64,000 bases of DNA from Glaciecola sp. 33A (GCF_002836745.1 NZ_PJAR01000036.1:1-64000); one strand, 5' to 3'; shown: positions 46,689-55,483, counted from the stretch's first letter. Translations and numbers: made by a program. The notes: generated from the sequence alone by a model not told the origin.

Positions 46689-49600
46689 TCTGGCAAAGTA
46701 CATTACCTTTAATCATCGTATTGAGCGCAATGGTTTCAGGTATTCTAATTTTACGCGTAAACGAGCATGCTAATAAGTTACGCACAAGCTTGAATATATT
46801 TGGCGCGCTGCTGTGCGTGACGCTTGTTGTCATTATGCTGGTAGGCGTTTATCAAGGAGAAGTATTTGAGACTCGTTTTACCCTGCTGCCGAATATGGAT
46901 TTGGTGTTAAAAGCAGATGCTCTCTCGCTGTTGTTTGTTAGCCTTTCGGCGGTATTATGGTTTTTCACCACCATTTACGCGATTGGTTACTTGGAAGAGT
47001 CAGCCAATCGTAGTCGCTTTTTTGGGTTCTTTGGATTTTGCGTAAGCGCGACAATGGGGGTCGCACTAGCGGGTAATCTCATTACCTTCTTGATTTTTTA
47101 TGAGTTACTCACCTTAGTTACTTACCCCTTAGTCATGCATAAAGGTAACGCCGCCTCTATGCGTGCCGGGCGCACTTACCTAATTTATACCATGATTGGC
47201 GGTGCTGTGCTTCTGGCAGGCGTAGTGTGGCTAAAAAGTATTGCTGGCCCGCTCGATTTTGACGCCACGGGCGTACTTGAGCAAATGCCAAATATTAACG
47301 AAAATAACCTGCGCATTATTTTTGTGCTGCTGATTGCTGGCCTAGGAGTCAAAGCTGCCCTTATTCCTTTACATGGATGGCTGCCAGTCGCTATGGCAGC
47401 TCCGGCGCCAGTAAGCGCGCTGTTGCATGCAGTAGCCGTTGTAAAAGCGGGGGTATTTGGCATTGTAAGAGTGGTTTACGATGTATACGGTATCGAGTTT
47501 TCACGCGAACTGGGACTCACCCTCGGTTTGGCCATCATTGCCGCTGCAACAATTATTTATGCCTCTGTTCGCGCAATTGCGCAAAATGATTTAAAAAAAC
47601 GGCTTGCCTATTCCACGGTTAGCCAAGTTTCGTATATTGCCTTGGGAACCGCAATAGCAGGTCCTATTGCAACTATTGGCGGTATTGTACATTTGGTGCA
47701 TCAAGGCCTTATGAAAATCACCATGTTTTTCTGTGCCGGTAACTTGGCTGAAACCTTAGGCATCAACAAAATTAGTGACCTCAATGGCGCTGGCCGCAGA
47801 ATGCCAGTAACCATGACAGCCTTCAGTTTTGCAGCCCTCGGTATGATTGGTCTGCCACCCGCCGCCGGCTTTGTGTCCAAATGGTATTTGGGCGTCGGCG
47901 CTATAGAGGTAGACGCCTACTGGATTATTGCGGTACTCGCCATAAGTAGCCTATTAAACGCAATCTACTTTTTACCCATTCTTTATGCGGCATGGTTTCT
48001 TCCTGCCAAGTCACAGTGGCCAAACGGTGAAAGCCCTAAGGCGAAACCTAAAGGATTTTTTGAAGCACACTGGATGCTTATTTTACCGCCTGCGGTTACG
48101 GCTTTGTTGGCGTTATTAGCCGGGGTATTTGCGGGTTCTTCTCTAAGTCCCTTGTACTGGGCCAAATTCGTCGCTGCGCGTGAGTATGGTTCAGAATTTG
48201 TGCTTGTTGCGCAACAAACTGCACTGCTGCAACCCGCGCTTTGGTGGAGCGTTCTTTTGCCTCTGCTGGCGAGCGCCGCACTGGCCATTCGCTGGATCCG
48301 CCAAAGATGCTTAATCCTGTTACCCCTTGCAGCAGCGCCGGTTTTGCTTACCAGCCTCTTGCTAGAGCCTAGCGGCACCAATACATTATCTGAACTATTT
48401 TTTGGCAGCATCATGAGCATGGATGACACCAATAAAATCTTCTTGATACTCGCGGCTTTAGTGTGGTTTGCAGCCGGATTATATAGCGTAGGATATATGA
48501 AAGACAAGGCAAACAAAGTGCAATACTGTTTGTTTTTCTTACTTGCCATGTGTGGTAATTTTGGCCTGATCTTAGCGCAAGACTTATTTGGTTTTATTAC
48601 CTTCTTTACCTTAATGAGCCTATCCTCATATGGCTTGGTTATTCATACTGCAGATGACGCAGCAAGAAAAGCAGCTAAAACCTACGTACAATGGGTGGTT
48701 ATTGGCGAGGTCATATTATTTGCGGGCTTAACCGGCCTTGCCTACAGCAGCGGCGCTATAAGCGAAGCCGCAAGCTCAACCACACAAGCCTACTGGGTAA
48801 CACTGTTTTTAGTTGCCGGCTTTGGCGTAAAACTTGGCTTAATACCTTTCCATGTTTGGCTTCCTCGAGCTCACCCAGCCGCGCCAGTGCCCGCAAGCGC
48901 ATTGTTAAGTGGCGTAATGGTAAAAGCAGGCCTTATTGGTTGGGTACGATTTTTGCCGCTTGGAGATACAGCTATATCGAGTATAGGTACTGGCTTAATT
49001 TATCTTGGTTTCAGCGGTACTTTTCTAGCTGCACTTGTGGGCTTACTGCAAAAGAACGCTAAGTCAGTACTGGCATATTCTACAATCAGTCAAATGGGTA
49101 TTGTTATTGCCGGGGTTGGCGTAGGTTTAAAATATCCAGAGCTTTGGCCGGCGGTGCTACCGGCACTTGTTTTATTTGCCTTTCATCATGGTATTGTGAA
49201 AGCAACACTGTTTTTATGTGTTGATTTTATTCCCTCGCTTGCAGCAAAACGTAATCTTAGAATACTTGCCGTTATTTGCGTTATGGTGCCGGTATTTGCC
49301 ATTATTGGATTGCCGTTTTCAAGCGGTGCGATAGCTAAAAGCGCATTAAAGGGCTCGTTTAATGAGCTTGCTATGCTGCCTACTTTATTACTGCTGTCGA
49401 CCGTTGGTACTAGTTTATTAATGCTGCGGTTTTTGGATGTTTTATGGAACAGTGCCACTGATGTGCAACATGCCAAACTCGATATCTGGCGATGCGTGTC
49501 CTTTGCATTGTTATTTGTCAGTAGCGTCGTGTTCATATACGTGCTGCCTGAATCAAGACTATTTTGGCTAAAAGAGTTCTCGTTCTCTACATTAGTACTG

Positions 49601-49912
49601 CCTTTACTCCCTCTTATATTAGCGGTGCTTTTGTACCTAATTATTAGAAAAACACGCCTGCAACACTATGAAATTCCAGCTGGAGATATTGTGGTATTAC
49701 TAGAAGATGTGAGTGCTCGCATAAAAGTAGCAACGGCGAAATTAGGCCATCATAAAAACGCTTCTAATGTAAAAAAATATAGCTTAGGCAAGACTTACGT
49801 TAAAATAAAAGCGTATATTATTAGCATTGAATCTGAAAATTCTGGCACTCACCCCGGCGCGGTTTTATTAGGTTTTATATTTGTTGTGACCGTTGTTGCA
49901 TATTTAAATTAA
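46685..49912 (+). CDS. tandem antiporter-like subunit (two NuoL/MrpA/MrpD-type units in one chain)
   Basis: At 1075 residues this is larger than MrpA, and its content differs. Residues about 75-440 form one Proton_antipo_M unit with Glu140 (FLIFYELLTLV), Lys223 (LGVKAALIPLH), Lys254 and Lys398 (GFVSKWY). Residues about 580-960 form a second with Lys715 (FGVKLGLIPFH) and Lys746 (VMVKAGL), but the position of Glu140 is Thr641 (FITFFTLMSLS). A hydrophobic C-terminal stretch and a helix near the end follow. The second unit may be structural or have altered coupling. The MbhD/E modules normally ending MrpA are separate genes upstream. Confidence 0.88.
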   Translation: MIWQSTLPLIIVLSAMVSGILILRVNEHANKLRTSLNIFGALLCVTLVVIMLVGVYQGEVFETRFTLLPNMDLVLKADALSLLFVSLSAVLWFFTTIYAIGYLEESANRSRFFGFFGFCVSATMGVALAGNLITFLIFYELLTLVTYPLVMHKGNAASMRAGRTYLIYTMIGGAVLLAGVVWLKSIAGPLDFDATGVLEQMPNINENNLRIIFVLLIAGLGVKAALIPLHGWLPVAMAAPAPVSALLHAVAVVKAGVFGIVRVVYDVYGIEFSRELGLTLGLAIIAAATIIYASVRAIAQNDLKKRLAYSTVSQVSYIALGTAIAGPIATIGGIVHLVHQGLMKITMFFCAGNLAETLGINKISDLNGAGRRMPVTMTAFSFAALGMIGLPPAAGFVSKWYLGVGAIEVDAYWIIAVLAISSLLNAIYFLPILYAAWFLPAKSQWPNGESPKAKPKGFFEAHWMLILPPAVTALLALLAGVFAGSSLSPLYWAKFVAAREYGSEFVLVAQQTALLQPALWWSVLLPLLASAALAIRWIRQRCLILLPLAAAPVLLTSLLLEPSGTNTLSELFFGSIMSMDDTNKIFLILAALVWFAAGLYSVGYMKDKANKVQYCLFFLLAMCGNFGLILAQDLFGFITFFTLMSLSSYGLVIHTADDAARKAAKTYVQWVVIGEVILFAGLTGLAYSSGAISEAASSTTQAYWVTLFLVAGFGVKLGLIPFHVWLPRAHPAAPVPASALLSGVMVKAGLIGWVRFLPLGDTAISSIGTGLIYLGFSGTFLAALVGLLQKNAKSVLAYSTISQMGIVIAGVGVGLKYPELWPAVLPALVLFAFHHGIVKATLFLCVDFIPSLAAKRNLRILAVICVMVPVFAIIGLPFSSGAIAKSALKGSFNELAMLPTLLLLSTVGTSLLMLRFLDVLWNSATDVQHAKLDIWRCVSFALLFVSSVVFIYVLPESRLFWLKEFSFSTLVLPLLPLILAVLLYLIIRKTRLQHYEIPAGDIVVLLEDVSARIKVATAKLGHHKNASNVKKYSLGKTYVKIKAYIISIESENSGTHPGAVLLGFIFVVTVVAYLN

Positions 49913-49969
49913 CCAGCCTAGTCTTTAATTTTTTACTAAACCGAGCGTTAGAGTTAAATATTGTTAGGA

Positions 49970-51709
49970 CTAATTATCGCCTTTTACCAACTTGGCTTTT
50001 ATTGCTGAAATCGCATTTTGTATACCATCTCGTCTGCCAACACTAAAAAACGGCGTTAGGTTTAGCGCTGTCAAATAGGCAAAATAATCGAAACAGGCAG
50101 CATCCATATTGTCTTGATCACTGACACGGTTGCCTGCTAACGTTACAGTCAGCTGCGTCACTTTTTCAATGAGAAGGGCAAGAATGCCGCGAATGATTTT
50201 ACTTTGCGAGTAGGCACATAATTGGTCGTTATAGTAAGCAATCCATAACGCAGACTCACACCCAAACACCACATACTCACTTGTACGCATTTCAACAGGC
50301 AAGCTATCAAGGGCCTTACTTGCGAGTAGTAGTTGACGATATTGATTATCCCACCCTCGTGCTTGTTTGATGTTAAATGCAATTGGTAATACTTCATCGC
50401 AATGCGAGTTGACTTGTTGCTTAGGTTTTAGTGCCACCAGACAATCTGCGTTTTCATCTAACTCAGCGAGTGTAGTATCCAGTGCATGCAAAAAACGCTG
50501 AATGTCTTGTTTATCGGTATAACAACCAATAGAGACTCGCATGGTCCCCGCTATATTTAATACATTCATCAATGGCATGGCACAATGATGTCCGACTCTA
50601 AGCGCAATGTTCTTTTGATATAGTAGAGCGGCTGCATCATATAAATGATGGTTATTAAAAATGAATGAATGCAAACCTATCGAATGACCCAGCGCTAAAT
50701 TAGCATTAGGGTGACCTAGTTGCTCAGGATTATGTTGTACACATGCGCAGACATTGCCAAACAAGCGAATACCTTTTCGCTTTTCTAAACCGCGACTAAG
50801 TAATTTAAATAAACTAATTTCATGCTGCTGGATGGCAAGTATATTTGCCTTTAAAAATTTAGCCGCCGCACCAAGGCCAATAACGCCTGCAACATTAGGT
50901 GTTCCACCTTCAAATTTTAAAGGTGACATTTGGTATTCAGCGTCTGTAAATGATACGCGGGTTATCATTTCTCCGCCTAATCGTAGTGGGAGTAAATCAT
51001 CCAACCAGTCTCTTTTGCCGTACATTACGCCGACACCGGTCGGAGCATACATCTTGTGACCACTAAACACATAAAAATCACAGCCCATATTTTCAACATC
51101 CACGGGTATATGAGCAATAGCTTGAGTACCATCGATAACGGTCAATATGCGTTGTTGCCTTGCCAAACGACATATATCTTCTACCGGATAAATGTTACCT
51201 AATGCATTTGAGACATGCGCCATTGCTAAAATAGCAACATTGGTGTCGAGTTGTTTTACAAACGCGTCATATTCTGACTGAGTAAATTGGCCCTGTGCTG
51301 ACAGGTTGACCACTTCAATACTTAGCCCAAGCCTTTTTGACAATTGTTGCCAAGGCAGAATGTTTGCGTGGTGCTCACTGGCCAATATCAATATTTTACG
51401 TCCATTTATCATATGCGGTTGTAAGCCTGAGGCAATGGTATTGATTGATTCAGTTGCACCACTGTTAAACACAATTTGCTCAACAGTTGGGCTATTTATA
51501 AGTTGCGCGGTTGAATCGCGGGCTTGTTCATAAAGCAAGGTCGCTTCATTTGCAATTGCGTAAGCACCGCGATGAACCGTAGCACTAGACAAACAATGAT
51601 AGTCGTTTACCGCTTGAATAACCGATTGGTGTTTTTGCGTGGTTGCAGCACTGTCTAAATAGACCTGTTCAGGTTTGTTAGTAAAAAATGGGAATTGATT
51701 TTTGAACAC
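49970..51709 (-). CDS. cysteine desulfurase fused to a SufE/CsdE-like sulfur acceptor
   Basis: Residues 1-415 are a group II cysteine desulfurase (SufS/CsdA): PLP lysine Lys219 in VFSGHKMYAPTG, active-site Cys376 in RVGHHCAMPLM. Residues about 440-575 are SufE/CsdE-like: RGWDNQYRQLLLASKAL, then VFGCESALWI with the acceptor Cys484, then IIRGILALLIEKV. Normally these are separate proteins that pass persulfide sulfur between them for Fe-S cluster or thio-cofactor assembly, so the fusion would make transfer intramolecular. GTG 51709 has AAAGGG upstream. No suf genes are adjacent. Confidence 0.9.
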   Translation of the reverse strand: MFKNQFPFFTNKPEQVYLDSAATTQKHQSVIQAVNDYHCLSSATVHRGAYAIANEATLLYEQARDSTAQLINSPTVEQIVFNSGATESINTIASGLQPHMINGRKILILASEHHANILPWQQLSKRLGLSIEVVNLSAQGQFTQSEYDAFVKQLDTNVAILAMAHVSNALGNIYPVEDICRLARQQRILTVIDGTQAIAHIPVDVENMGCDFYVFSGHKMYAPTGVGVMYGKRDWLDDLLPLRLGGEMITRVSFTDAEYQMSPLKFEGGTPNVAGVIGLGAAAKFLKANILAIQQHEISLFKLLSRGLEKRKGIRLFGNVCACVQHNPEQLGHPNANLALGHSIGLHSFIFNNHHLYDAAALLYQKNIALRVGHHCAMPLMNVLNIAGTMRVSIGCYTDKQDIQRFLHALDTTLAELDENADCLVALKPKQQVNSHCDEVLPIAFNIKQARGWDNQYRQLLLASKALDSLPVEMRTSEYVVFGCESALWIAYYNDQLCAYSQSKIIRGILALLIEKVTQLTVTLAGNRVSDQDNMDAACFDYFAYLTALNLTPFFSVGRRDGIQNAISAIKAKLVKGDN

Positions 51710-51826
51710 GTAAACCCTTTAGCTGATTTGATTAATTTTAAAATACTCAATGAATATTAACCTAATAAACGTATAATATAGGCATTAACTCATAAATTCC
51801 CAATGATTAACGAGAATAATAACAAA

Positions 51827-51954
51827 ATGAAAATTGTTTCTTTCAATATTAATGGCCTTCGCACTCACCATAATCAGTTGCAAGTATTTATGACCAACTG
51901 CCGTCCGAACACGCTATCGATCACGCGACCAACTACGCAACCTATTCAGAGTAA
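51827..51954 (+). pseudogene. xthA: xthA (exonuclease III) remnant with internal deletion
   Basis: The frame from ATG 51827 reads MKIVSFNINGLRTHHNQLQV and on through NCRPNTLSI, which is the N-terminus of exonuclease III including the metal-site Asn of SFNINGLR. At about residue 32 similarity stops where xthA would continue LQETK. A shifted frame from 51919 then reads DHATNYATYSE and ends in TAA, resembling the C-terminal SDHAPVWATF with the catalytic His of the family. About 230 codons are missing. A purine-rich AACGAG ribosome-binding region survives. The first part is a strong match; the C-terminal match is suggestive. Confidence 0.75.
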
Positions 51955-51956
51955 GC

Positions 51957-52601
51957 ATGACTGAACTACAAATAATAGGAGCCATAGCTAGCTTTTTAGG
52001 GCTAGCTATCATTATTAAAAACACTAACCTCAGACAGTTAGTCGATGACAGTGCTTTTCAACACCGTTTTTTTGGTGCTAGCGCTGCCGTATTCGTACTT
52101 TGGATTTTTCGTGTCGGTATTGTCGATGAACTGCAGGTCCACTTTATTTGGTTGACATCACTTGCTCTCATCTTAGGATTCAGATGGGCGATGATATCGT
52201 CCAGTGTTGTGTTGTTAGGAATTACCGTTGTCGGCTATGAAAAGTTTTCTATGCTCGGAATTAACTGGTTGTTAGGCACATTACTTCCAATATCCGTCAC
52301 CTATGCCATTTTTAGTTGGTCATTTCATAAGTTGCCCCGAAACGTATTTGTTTACATTTTTATCTGCGCTTTTTTCCCTGGGGCAATCACAGTTTCATTG
52401 AAGATTATTGCGATGGCAGGCTACTTTCAACTAGATACTAATTTGGGCTGGGACGTTATTTTCCAGAACTACGTGTTGTTAATCCCCCTACTGTTATTTT
52501 CAGAGGCCTTCTTTAATGGCTTCACAATAACCTCTTTGGTAGTGAACAAGCCAGAGTGGGTGTATACCTTCCATGATAAGTTTTATATCGATGGAAAGTA
52601 G
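51957..52601 (+). CDS. membrane protein, CbiM-like (energy-coupling factor transporter permease family)
   Basis: The 214-residue protein has about six membrane helices and ends with SEAFFNGFTITSLVVNKPEW, then YTFHDKFYIDGK. This C-terminal pattern resembles a set of gammaproteobacterial proteins annotated as CbiM-like substrate-binding membrane components. Without CbiN/CbiQ/CbiO partners here, transport activity is unproven. The ATG at 51957 overlaps the end of the xthA remnant frame. The N-terminal His-rich metal site typical of true CbiM (MHIMEG) is absent, so cobalt or nickel binding is doubtful. Confidence 0.55.
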   Translation: MTELQIIGAIASFLGLAIIIKNTNLRQLVDDSAFQHRFFGASAAVFVLWIFRVGIVDELQVHFIWLTSLALILGFRWAMISSSVVLLGITVVGYEKFSMLGINWLLGTLLPISVTYAIFSWSFHKLPRNVFVYIFICAFFPGAITVSLKIIAMAGYFQLDTNLGWDVIFQNYVLLIPLLLFSEAFFNGFTITSLVVNKPEWVYTFHDKFYIDGK

Positions 52602-52629
52602 CTATTATATTGACCTTAAATAAAAACAA

Positions 52630-52663
52630 GAACGACAATAGTATATATACATCATCGTCGTTC
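52630..52663. terminator. candidate hairpin between convergent genes
   Basis: GAACGAC (52630-52636) pairs with GTCGTTC (52657-52663), with a 20-base loop and AGCTTTT after it. It lies between the CbiM-like and phosphoribosyltransferase genes. Confidence 0.4.
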
Positions 52664-52668
52664 AGCTT

Positions 52669-53286
52669 TTAATCAAAAATGATATCTAGGATATTTGCTA
52701 ATTCCGACTTACCTTGTTTTATTTCATCTTTACTCAAGCCTGCGAGTTCATGCGGAAAGACCAACCATTCGTCGCTTTCGTTGATGTAATAGTGAGGTAC
52801 GACGCCGGTTTTGTTATTACCTGGTTTATACCAAGGCGTAGCGATTCTGATTTCTTTAGGTGTATTTAACCGCATCAGTACTTCAATTTGTTTAATCAAT
52901 GCCTCTACGCTGCGTCCAGAATCGAAAACATCATCTACAATTAACAAACGGTCACTCGCATTAGCGTTTTCAATGAGGTAATGCAGACCATGTACTTTAA
53001 TTTCTTTTGACTGCTGGTTAATACCGTAATACGAAGACGTTCTGACCGCAATATGGTCTGTGGGTGTGTTCTTATATTCAAAGAATTCCTGCACTGCAAT
53101 ACCTATTGGAGCGCCACCGCGCCAAATTCCGATAATAAAATCAGGACGAAATCCATCATTAAAAACTTTAGACGCAAGACGAAAACTGTCTTCTAACAAT
53201 GATTGTGAGCTGATGTAATTTTTACTCAAAATGTAAATTCTCTTTCTAGGTGTAAATAAATTGAATGATTGTGTATGGAAAGTCAT
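52669..53286 (-). CDS. phosphoribosyltransferase (hypoxanthine-type)
   Basis: This 205-residue type I phosphoribosyltransferase probably salvages purine bases with PRPP. The PRPP loop is RLLIVDDVFDSGRS near residues 113-126, and FIIGIWRGGAPIG near 50-62 is the pyrophosphate loop. Similar proteins in proteobacteria are called hypoxanthine phosphoribosyltransferase; base specificity cannot be read from the sequence. The N-terminal 20 residues look non-family, so the true start may be slightly downstream. It ends near a convergent CbiM-like gene and is co-directional with lolC. Confidence 0.85.
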   Translation of the reverse strand: MTFHTQSFNLFTPRKRIYILSKNYISSQSLLEDSFRLASKVFNDGFRPDFIIGIWRGGAPIGIAVQEFFEYKNTPTDHIAVRTSSYYGINQQSKEIKVHGLHYLIENANASDRLLIVDDVFDSGRSVEALIKQIEVLMRLNTPKEIRIATPWYKPGNNKTGVVPHYYINESDEWLVFPHELAGLSKDEIKQGKSELANILDIIFD

Positions 53287-53357
53287 TTTCTAATAATATG
53301 TCGCTCATTCTTAAAGCAAGCAATTCAGCCATCACAGATTAATGTTAATTATAACGC

Positions 53358-54578
53358 CTATTGCGTTTGTAAGCTATTTGCAGGTTGAATAGATGCGGCC
53401 TTGTAAGCCGGATATAAAGTAGCAAGTATACAAAGGCCCAATGAAACCGCAGATATAATGACAATTTCTGAGAATTTCATTGCAATAGGCAAACCCGCGC
53501 CATCAGGACCAAAAGCTAAGCCAGAACCAAGTAGCGCCAAAATATCATTCAAGAAGTACACCAATAACAGACCAATAACGACACCAGATATGACCCCTTT
53601 AATACCATTAAAAATACCGTTGAGAACAAAAATGAGCATCACATCCCTTGGCACTAAACCTTGGGTTTGAAGTATTGCTATATCACTGGCTTTTTCAGTC
53701 ACAACCATGACCAACGCAGAGACTATATTGAATGCAGCGACTGCAATAATCAGAAACAACATCAACGACATCATGTTTTTTTCCATACCAACTGCGTCAA
53801 AAAGCGGCCCTTGTCTTTCACGCCAAGTAGTGTAACTGAGACCTTGTTTATCCAATTCATCAACAATAGCTTGATATTGGAATGCATCATTCAAATACAA
53901 ACGCGTACCTGCAAAAGCTAAATCTCGCTTGCGTGATAGCTTAGCAACATCATTTATATTCATTAGCATTACTTTCTCATCGGCTTCTGAATCTAATTGA
54001 AACATACCAGAAACCGTCACTAAACGTTGGCTAGGCATTCGCCCTAATGGCGTATAAGTACTAGCCGATGGGCTAATCACGCGCAATCGCTGACCAATAG
54101 AAACACGTAATTGACTAGCTAACGACTGACTAATAAGCACATTAAAGCTGCCTAGTTGTAACGAATCCCACTCACCAGCGATGATGTTTTTGGCAATAAT
54201 AGAATGGCGCTTTTCTGCGGAGGTATCAATACCTTGCAAAAACAGTCCTTTGATTAACGTACTAGATTGCACAACGACTTCTTGCTCTACAAAATCGGTG
54301 CTTGCTAAAATTTGGTTTTGCAACGCTGGCGACAATAATATCGGCCCTCTGTTGTCCACCACTATGTGCGGTAAAATACCCAATATTTTCTGTTTGAGTT
54401 GCCCTTCTAAGCCATTCATAACCGAAAGTACGGTAATTAATGAAGCAATACCAAGTGCAATCCCGACAACTGAAAACAAGTTGATGAAGGAGACAAAGCT
54501 GCGTTTATTAGACGTTTTCGAATATCGTAAACCAATAAAGGCTGATATCGGCAGTGACGGGAGTAAGGAGAACCGCAT
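53358..54578 (-). CDS. lolC: lipoprotein-releasing ABC transporter permease LolC
   Basis: LolC is the permease that recruits LolA through its periplasmic Hook. The 406-residue protein begins with FIGLRYSKTSNKRSFVSFIN, followed by a first helix region ending VLSVMNGLEGQLKQKILG. The periplasmic part has the LolC signature TPLGRMPSQRL, and the domain before the last helices has AILQTQGLVPRDVM. These distinguish it from LolE at 2551-3777. No lolD or lolE follows; its 3' neighbour is the phosphoribosyltransferase. It is divergent from the PilZ-like gene before mfd. Confidence 0.93.
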   Translation of the reverse strand: MRFSLLPSLPISAFIGLRYSKTSNKRSFVSFINLFSVVGIALGIASLITVLSVMNGLEGQLKQKILGILPHIVVDNRGPILLSPALQNQILASTDFVEQEVVVQSSTLIKGLFLQGIDTSAEKRHSIIAKNIIAGEWDSLQLGSFNVLISQSLASQLRVSIGQRLRVISPSASTYTPLGRMPSQRLVTVSGMFQLDSEADEKVMLMNINDVAKLSRKRDLAFAGTRLYLNDAFQYQAIVDELDKQGLSYTTWRERQGPLFDAVGMEKNMMSLMLFLIIAVAAFNIVSALVMVVTEKASDIAILQTQGLVPRDVMLIFVLNGIFNGIKGVISGVVIGLLLVYFLNDILALLGSGLAFGPDGAGLPIAMKFSEIVIISAVSLGLCILATLYPAYKAASIQPANSLQTQ

Positions 54579-54913
54579 AAGCTTAATTTTGGGCCTTATT
54601 GTAAATCACTGGGCGGGTAATAAACCCCGCTCAGCGTATTTTAATTAAAATAAAGACAAAGGATCGCAAACCAGAGTGAAACCTGAGTCGTTTTTTGGTA
54701 GATTAGCAACATTGCTACCGTTGTCATATTCCTAACCTTATTTCAGGTAAAGCGAATCGGATTATAATGCGCTGTCTGACTACCGCAGCAAATAATGCTA
54801 ATCGACATTGTTATTATAAACATCTGATGTCACATGATAACAATTTATAATAAAAGATTAACAGCCCAGAATATAGCACCACGTTAACGTAATTTTTGCA
54901 TAGGACATTGCAT
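54579..54913. other. divergent promoter region between lolC and the mfd operon
   Basis: About 335 bases, mostly AT-rich, without a gene. It must contain promoters for lolC on the reverse strand and for the PilZ-like gene and mfd on the forward strand. No repeat or RNA gene was recognised. Confidence 0.5.
54741..54768 (+). promoter_or_regulatory. candidate sigma-70 promoter for the PilZ-like-mfd operon
   Basis: A perfect TATAAT at 54763 has TTTCAG 16 bases upstream as a weak -35. The start of transcription would be about 140 bases before the PilZ-like gene. Only the -10 is strong. Confidence 0.35.
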
Positions 54914-55483
54914 TTGAACTCATTAGAAGATAAAAAAAAGAGATTTGAATCATTCTTTTTGATCAATCACCCAACCAAAGTTAATATAAGTGTTGTTGAC
55001 GCAGAGCAAGCAACTCAGTCAATGGAGGAGTTTGAAAGTAATATGCCTTATGCTTTCAAAATTGCTGCCGAGTTGTCCGAAATTGAATCGCAAGCCCTAA
55101 AACCATTGCGTTCAATGGGTGAAAAGCTTGAAGGCTTAGTTAACTATCTGCAACTGCAAGCACGTAAAATTGATCTTATGATGTCTTATATTTTGATCCA
55201 ACAAGATGATGAAAATAAACGGGCTGAAGCAGTCAAATTTGGTGGTGGCGGTATTATTGTAAGTCAGACTTCCCCCATGGAAATAGGGATATTAGCAGAA
55301 GTTAAAATATTTTTAGAAAAGGAAGCTGCCGCTATTTATTGTTTAGCAGAAGTGATTGAGGTAGACATTGCCGATGATCTTTATCACGTCAGTTACGTTT
55401 ATACGCACATTCGCGACCAAGACCAAGAACTGCTTGTTAGAGCGAGCCTTCATTTGCAAACCAGTCAATTACGCAATCGTTAA
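54914..55483 (+). CDS. PilZ-like protein upstream of mfd
   Basis: The 189-residue protein resembles the PilZ-domain proteins that precede mfd in Alteromonadales: an N-terminal alpha/beta part, a helical middle (SEIESQALKPLRSMGEKLEGL) and a C-terminal beta-rich part with VKFGGGGIIVSQTSPMEIGI. The arginines and the (D/N)xSxxG motif needed for c-di-GMP binding are not visible, so it may be a degenerate PilZ fold. Translation likely begins at TTG 54914, which has AGGA 8 bases upstream; TTG 54896 is not preceded by one. It is 27 bases from mfd. Confidence 0.7.
   Translation: MNSLEDKKKRFESFFLINHPTKVNISVVDAEQATQSMEEFESNMPYAFKIAAELSEIESQALKPLRSMGEKLEGLVNYLQLQARKIDLMMSYILIQQDDENKRAEAVKFGGGGIIVSQTSPMEIGILAEVKIFLEKEAAAIYCLAEVIEVDIADDLYHVSYVYTHIRDQDQELLVRASLHLQTSQLRNR

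Noticed and set aside
47983-48549. 188-codon open frame on the reverse strand
   Set aside because: It lies wholly inside the tandem antiporter gene, has no ribosome binding site and has low-complexity, cationic composition typical of an antisense frame.
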